Source: Hyphomicrobiales bacterium (GTDB lineage: Bacteria; Pseudomonadota; Alphaproteobacteria; Rhizobiales; Methyloligellaceae). From it: a stretch of 33,588 bases of DNA. The notes under the pieces were generated by a model that made no database searches, had not been told where the DNA came from, and saw only the letters and a list, made by a program, of their open reading frames with translations. The stretch is taken from positions 1-33,588 of the forward strand of contig JAJFHO010000019.1 in NCBI GenBank assembly GCA_021775575.1, given 5' to 3'. Shown in pieces: positions 29,073 to 33,588 of the stretch (position 1 is the stretch's first letter; every line of letters starts with the position of its first letter). The position numbers and the translations under genes were made by a program.

Positions 29073-29492
29073 ATGCTCGCGATCACGCCGCAAATCCATA
29101 TTCGCGAAGACGAGCTGGAGGAGAAGTTCGTCCGCGCGTCAGGCCCCGGCGGACAAAATGTCAACAAGGTCGCGACTGCGGTCGAGTTGCGCTTCGATGT
29201 CCGCCATTCGCCGAGCCTGGCGGTGGCGGTGCGAGCCAGGGCGGAACGCCTCGCCGGCGCCCGCCTGACGAATGACGGAGTAATCGTGATCCGCGCCCAG
29301 CGCTTCCGCACTCAGGAGCGCAACCGCGCCGACGCCCGCGACCGTCTGGTGCGGCTCATCCGCCGCGCCGCCGTGCCGCCAAAACCGCGGATCAGGACCA
29401 GGCCGACCAAAGCGTCGATCGAGCGCCGCATCAAGGCCAAGACGCACCGGGGGCGGGTGAAAAGTCTGCGGCGGAATACCCCTTCGGAGTGA
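29073..29492 (+). CDS. arfB: Alternative ribosome-rescue peptidyl-tRNA hydrolase ArfB
   Basis: FVRASGPGGQNVNKVATAVELRFD (GGQ) and Lys/Arg-rich tail. Confidence 0.92.
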   Translation: MLAITPQIHIREDELEEKFVRASGPGGQNVNKVATAVELRFDVRHSPSLAVAVRARAERLAGARLTNDGVIVIRAQRFRTQERNRADARDRLVRLIRRAAVPPKPRIRTRPTKASIERRIKAKTHRGRVKSLRRNTPSE

Positions 29493-29509
29493 AGCTTCGC
29501 GCGGCCCGG

Positions 29510-30751
29510 CTAGAATTGCGCCGTTCCGAAAACGCTTGGCGCGGGATCGACGGTGCGGCTGTCGAATTTCTGAACTTCAAGGACCGCCAGTCCGCGCTGA
29601 GACGTGCCGTCGCTCAGCAGGCGGAACAGGCCGTCGACACCGGCGAAGCCGCTGGCGCGGGTAATCTGCCGCGCCGTATAACGCTGGCCCTTCGGGTTGG
29701 TTGAGAGCGATACCGCGAGGCTGACCGCGTCATAGGCGAGGCTGGCGAGCCGGGGCGGCGTTTTCTCATAGGTCTTTACATAACGCTGGGTGAATGCGCG
29801 CCAGCCTTTCGGGTCGGGTGCGGGATACCAGCCGCCGACCAGCGGTTTCTCCTTGCCGATATTGGGATAGTCCCACAGGCCGGTACCGAGAAGCTGCACC
29901 TGCTCGGTGTTGATCTCGTAATAAGGAATGAGCGCGGAGATGGTCGGCAATGAATCGGGTCCCGCCGGGATAAAGATCGCATCGACCTGAGCCGGAAACT
30001 GCGGATCTTCCGACTTGGCCAGCGCTGCAATGCGCTTGGTCGGCTCGAGCATGCCGTTAGCGTCGAGCGGGATACGCTCAAGGGCGACCAGCTGTGCGCC
30101 GCCCCGGCTGATCGCGCTGCGAAAATTCTGCGCGACAATGTCGCCATAGGCCCCTTTGGGGATCAGTCCGGCGAAGCGACTTTTGCCCCGCGACATGGCA
30201 TAGGAGATTATTCGCGGCACGTCGCGCCCGGCCAGGAAGCTCAGCAGATAGACACCGTTGCCGGCGACCTTGCGGTCGGACGAGAAGGCGATCATCGGAA
30301 TGTTGGCCTGGCGCGCAATCGGCGCGGCGGCGGCCACCGATTCGGCAAATAGCGGCCCGATGATCAACTCCGCTCCCGAAGAAACGGCAGCGAGCGCCGC
30401 GGTCTTGGCGCCGTCCGCGGTGCCCCTGGTGTCCTTGGCCATCAGCGTGACGTTCGGATTGTCGAAGTCGAACAGGGCAAGCTCGCCGGCCTGCTTGAGC
30501 GCCCGCGCGATGCCCGCGGTATTGCCCGGTGCGCCAAGCGGCAGCAGCAGCGCGACCTTGACGGCGGGCCTCGCCGGCGCTTGCGAACCAGGCAGCGGCC
30601 GGCCGTCGGGTCCATAACCCTGTCCCGGCTGCGCCATCTCGCGCCGTCCGCCATTGCTCGCGCAAGCGGCGACGAGCCCCAGCAACAGCATCAAGGCTAC
30701 AAGATTCGCTATCGCGTGATTCAGCGAACTGACGGCGGTTCGAACCCGCAT
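29510..30751 (-). CDS. Penicillin-binding protein activator (LppC/LpoA-like) lipoprotein
   Basis: Lipobox LGLVAAC; periplasmic-binding fold VKVALLLPLGAPGNTAGIARALKQAGELALFD. Confidence 0.85.
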   Translation of the reverse strand: MRVRTAVSSLNHAIANLVALMLLLGLVAACASNGGRREMAQPGQGYGPDGRPLPGSQAPARPAVKVALLLPLGAPGNTAGIARALKQAGELALFDFDNPNVTLMAKDTRGTADGAKTAALAAVSSGAELIIGPLFAESVAAAAPIARQANIPMIAFSSDRKVAGNGVYLLSFLAGRDVPRIISYAMSRGKSRFAGLIPKGAYGDIVAQNFRSAISRGGAQLVALERIPLDANGMLEPTKRIAALAKSEDPQFPAQVDAIFIPAGPDSLPTISALIPYYEINTEQVQLLGTGLWDYPNIGKEKPLVGGWYPAPDPKGWRAFTQRYVKTYEKTPPRLASLAYDAVSLAVSLSTNPKGQRYTARQITRASGFAGVDGLFRLLSDGTSQRGLAVLEVQKFDSRTVDPAPSVFGTAQF

Positions 30752-31101
30752 GAGACCCTTTCGTGCAACGTCGCCGCCAAAATGGCCTGGCGCTCGTCAC
30801 TATTCCTGAATTCCTACCCTAGGCAGCAGTGGTTAAAAGCCTGTCAACCATAGCGTCAGTTTAGGCCATGCGCGCAAAAATGGCATCCATTCAGTCGCCA
30901 CCGGAGGCCCATGGCAAAATCCGGCGGCCGCGGAAGGGACATCATTTGTGATCGCATAACCTCGGTGCAGCACGCCCTGGCATCGCTGCCTCAAATTGTT
31001 ACTAACAGTTACGCGCCCCTATACCCTAGGTTTGCTGACGCGGCGAACGCGGAGGGCGAGCGCCATAGAAACCGGTGGTTGATGACGATATTGAGGCGCA
31101 G

Positions 31102-32055
31102 ATGAGCAGGCCTGACAAGCCGCCGTCGCAAACTGGCGGCGGCGAGACTGCCGCCGGGCCGGGAAACCGGCTCATCTCACGGGTCTCGGCTGCGCTTGAA
31201 CAGGTGCTGAGCAGCCCTCTGGAGCCTGGTCTCTACCTCGTATCGACGCCGATCGGAAATCTCGCCGATATCAGCTTGAGGGCGCTGAGCGTGCTTGAAC
31301 GCGCCGAGCTGGTGTTTGCCGAGGATACCCGCCATACCCGTAAGCTTACCTCGCATTTCGGGCTTTCCTGCGCGCTTCAGCCCTATCATGAGCATAACGC
31401 GGCGAAGGAGCGGCCACGGATTCTCGCCCGTATCCGCGCCGGTCAGGCGGTTGCCCTCGTGTCGGACGCCGGGACGCCGCTGGTCTCCGATCCCGGTTAC
31501 AAGCTGGCGCGCGCGGCGCTCGACGCGGAAGAAAAGGTGATCAGCATTCCCGGCGCCTGCGCGCTGATTGCCGCTCTCACCAGCACCGGGCTTCCCTCTA
31601 ACCATTTTTTCTTTGAAGGCTTCCTGCCGCCGAAAAGTGCGGGGCGCTGCAAACGGCTCGACCAACTCGCCTCGCTTCCCGGAACGCTGATTTTCTATGA
31701 ATCTCCCTCCCGGCTCGCCGCCATGCTCGCCGACGTCTGCGCCATATTCGGAACCCGCGACGCGGCGGTCGCCAAGGAGTTGACCAAATTGCACGAGACG
31801 GTGTTGCGCGGCACCCTTGAACAAGTTGTGGAAAAAGCAAGCGGCCCCTTCGCCGAAAAAGGCGAATTCGTAGTCCTTGTCGGGCCGCCGACGCCGGCTG
31901 AGATGACGGATGGGGAAATCGAGACGCATCTTCGCCGCGTCATGGATGACCGTTCCCTGCGCGACGCGGCGCGCGAGGTCGCCGACCTCCTGGGCGTCAA
32001 CCGCAACCGCGTCTACAAGCTCGCGCTGGCGCTCAAGGACGCCGGCGCGCCGTGA
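31102..32055 (+). CDS. rsmI: 16S rRNA 2'-O-ribose C1402 methyltransferase
   Basis: GLYLVSTPIGNLADISLRALSVLERAELVFAEDTRHTRKL; VALVSDAGTPLVSDPGYKL. Confidence 0.95.
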   Translation: MSRPDKPPSQTGGGETAAGPGNRLISRVSAALEQVLSSPLEPGLYLVSTPIGNLADISLRALSVLERAELVFAEDTRHTRKLTSHFGLSCALQPYHEHNAAKERPRILARIRAGQAVALVSDAGTPLVSDPGYKLARAALDAEEKVISIPGACALIAALTSTGLPSNHFFFEGFLPPKSAGRCKRLDQLASLPGTLIFYESPSRLAAMLADVCAIFGTRDAAVAKELTKLHETVLRGTLEQVVEKASGPFAEKGEFVVLVGPPTPAEMTDGEIETHLRRVMDDRSLRDAAREVADLLGVNRNRVYKLALALKDAGAP

Positions 32056-32411
32056 AGCGGGCCCGCAAGGACGCCGAACGCAGGGGTCAAAACGCAGAGC
32101 TGGCCGCGGCGGCGCTGCTTGCGTTAAAGGGATACCGGCTTCTGGAGAGGCGCTGCAAAACGCCGGTCGGCGAGATCGATCTGATTGCCGTGCGCCGCCG
32201 GCGGCTCGCCTTCGTCGAAGTCAAGCTGCGCGCCAGCACCGGCGACGCCGCCTGGTCTTTAAGCCCCCGCCAGCAAGGCCGTATCGCGCGTGCGGCCGAA
32301 TATTGGCTGGCGCGCAAGCCGCCTTTTCAGGGCCATGACATCGCTTTCGACGTCGTGCTGATGGCGCCCTGGCGCTGGCCCGTGCATCTGCGCGATGCAT
32401 TTCGGGTTTGA
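32052..32411 (+). CDS. UPF0102/YraN family nuclease-like protein
   Basis: GQNAELAAAALLALKGYRLLERRCKTPVGEIDLIAVRRRRLAFVEVK; 4-nt overlap with rsmI. Confidence 0.93.
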   Translation: MKRARKDAERRGQNAELAAAALLALKGYRLLERRCKTPVGEIDLIAVRRRRLAFVEVKLRASTGDAAWSLSPRQQGRIARAAEYWLARKPPFQGHDIAFDVVLMAPWRWPVHLRDAFRV

Positions 32412-32456
32412 CGCGCGCGGCGCCAAGCGATAGCCAAATCGAGGGAACAAGAGGGC

Positions 32457-33404
32457 GTGCAAATGGCGTTGAACGTAGCCTTTCAAATGGATCCGATCGA
32501 CCGGATCGACATTCACGGCGATTCCACCTTCGCATTGCTGCTGGAAGCGCAGTCGCGCGGGCACGATATTTTCTACTACACACCGCCAAATCTGACGCTG
32601 CGCGCCGGCGAGTTGATCGCCCATGGCCACACGCTGAACGTGGTCGACAAGCCGGACGATCACTACAGCCTGACCAAGGCGCGCACCGTCGATCTCGGCG
32701 ACCTCGACGTGGTCCATCTGCGCCAGGACCCGCCTTTCGACATGAGCTACATCACCACCACCCATTTGCTGGAGCGCATTCACCCCGAGACGCTGGTGGT
32801 GAACGATCCCGGCCATGTCCGCAATGCGCCGGAAAAGGTGTTCGTGCTCGATTTTCTCGATTTGATGCCGCCGACCACCGTCACCCGGTCCCTCGACGAG
32901 GTGAAGGCGTTCCGCGCGCAATACAAGGACATCATCATCAAGCCGCTCTACGGCAATGGCGGGGAGTCGGTGTTTCTCATCAAACATGACGACACCAATC
33001 TGGCATCGCTGGTCGAGCTGTTCCAGCTGATGCTGCGCGAGCCATTCATGGTGCAGCAATACCGGCCCGAGGTGCGCGGCGGCGACAAGCGGATCATCCT
33101 CGTCGACGGGGAGCTGGCCGGCGCCATAAACCGCGTACCGGCCAAGGACGAGACCCGCTCCAACATGCATATCGGCGGCACGCCGACGCCGGTGGAACTC
33201 ACCGACCGCGATCATGAAATCTGCGAGCGGCTGGGCCCGGAACTCAAACAGCGGGGGCTGATTTTCGTCGGTATCGACGTGATCGGCGACTATCTCACCG
33301 AGATAAACGTGACGTCGCCCACCGGCATCCGCGAAGTGAAGCGATTCGGCGGCAACGATATCGCCGCGATGATCTGGGACGCGATCGAGGCGCGGGCGGG
33401 GTAG
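32457..33404 (+). CDS. gshB: Glutathione synthase
   Basis: [71 protein letters not shown]. Confidence 0.96.
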   Translation: MQMALNVAFQMDPIDRIDIHGDSTFALLLEAQSRGHDIFYYTPPNLTLRAGELIAHGHTLNVVDKPDDHYSLTKARTVDLGDLDVVHLRQDPPFDMSYITTTHLLERIHPETLVVNDPGHVRNAPEKVFVLDFLDLMPPTTVTRSLDEVKAFRAQYKDIIIKPLYGNGGESVFLIKHDDTNLASLVELFQLMLREPFMVQQYRPEVRGGDKRIILVDGELAGAINRVPAKDETRSNMHIGGTPTPVELTDRDHEICERLGPELKQRGLIFVGIDVIGDYLTEINVTSPTGIREVKRFGGNDIAAMIWDAIEARAG

Positions 33405-33420
33405 CTGTGGCGCCGCCCGG

Positions 33421-33588
33421 CTAGGTCACCTTTTCGGGCGCCGGCTTGCCCCGTGCCGCGGGCTTGCGCCGCGTGGCGGGCTTTTTGGCCGGCGATTTTG
33501 CCGGTGACTTCGCTGACGATTTTTCCCGTGCCTTGGAAGCGGCATTCGCGGAAGGCTTCTTTTTGGCCGCCGTCTTTGCGGTTCTCGT
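33421..33588 (-). CDS. Partial CDS: Lys/Ala/Pro-rich C-terminal tail of an unidentified protein
   Basis: TRTAKTAAKKKPSANAASKAREKSSAKSPAKSPAKKPATRRKPAARGKPAPEKVT*; N-terminus outside window. Confidence 0.6.
   Translation of the reverse strand, partial: TRTAKTAAKKKPSANAASKAREKSSAKSPAKSPAKKPATRRKPAARGKPAPEKVT

Noticed and set aside
30815-31030. TACCCTAGG 9-mer present twice (30815-30823 and 31022-31030) in the LppC-rsmI divergent region
   Set aside because: Short and only two copies; cannot be distinguished from chance or promoter similarity without genome-wide counts.
32259-33215. 318-aa minus-strand ORF
   Set aside because: Antisense to gshB/yraN.

Overview
GC-rich alphaproteobacterial window with two halves. 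The left half (about 1-15.1 kb) is an accessory island. It has two tandem small precursor-like peptides sharing an identical 18-aa Cys/Trp-rich C-terminus (PYYCWRNWRNCYCWRNCY). The second precursor leads a tightly packed operon: MNIO/DUF692 enzyme, GAF protein, subtilisin-like S8 protease, TauD-like 2OG-Fe(II) oxygenase, and a TPR protein with a class III nucleotide cyclase domain. A third precursor-like peptide of a different type lies on the minus strand (Sec-like N-terminus, C-terminus AWGNWQNWNNWRNY). It is divergent from a TIR protein and a 1396-aa nSTAND1-like NTPase with a predicted TM helix and a likely beta-propeller C-terminus. An IS5-type transposase remnant and a GNAT gene follow. 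Next come a GrrM/FxsB-like radical SAM/SPASM enzyme and a translationally coupled unknown partner, ending at a tRNA-Ala(CGC). The right half (about 15.4-33.6 kb) is ordinary core genome: YggT, DUF167, folD, two DUF1330 paralogs, MFS, pyrF, dnaJ, dnaK, AlkB-like, two VOC proteins, grpE, hrcA, rph, rdgB, hemW, arfB, LppC/LpoA-like, rsmI, yraN, gshB. The main candidate for a new system is the island: a predicted hybrid RiPP pathway (MNIO on Cys plus rSAM cyclophane on W-x-N) physically linked to TIR/STAND/cyclase signalling proteins. Product assignments come from motif recognition only; no searches were run.
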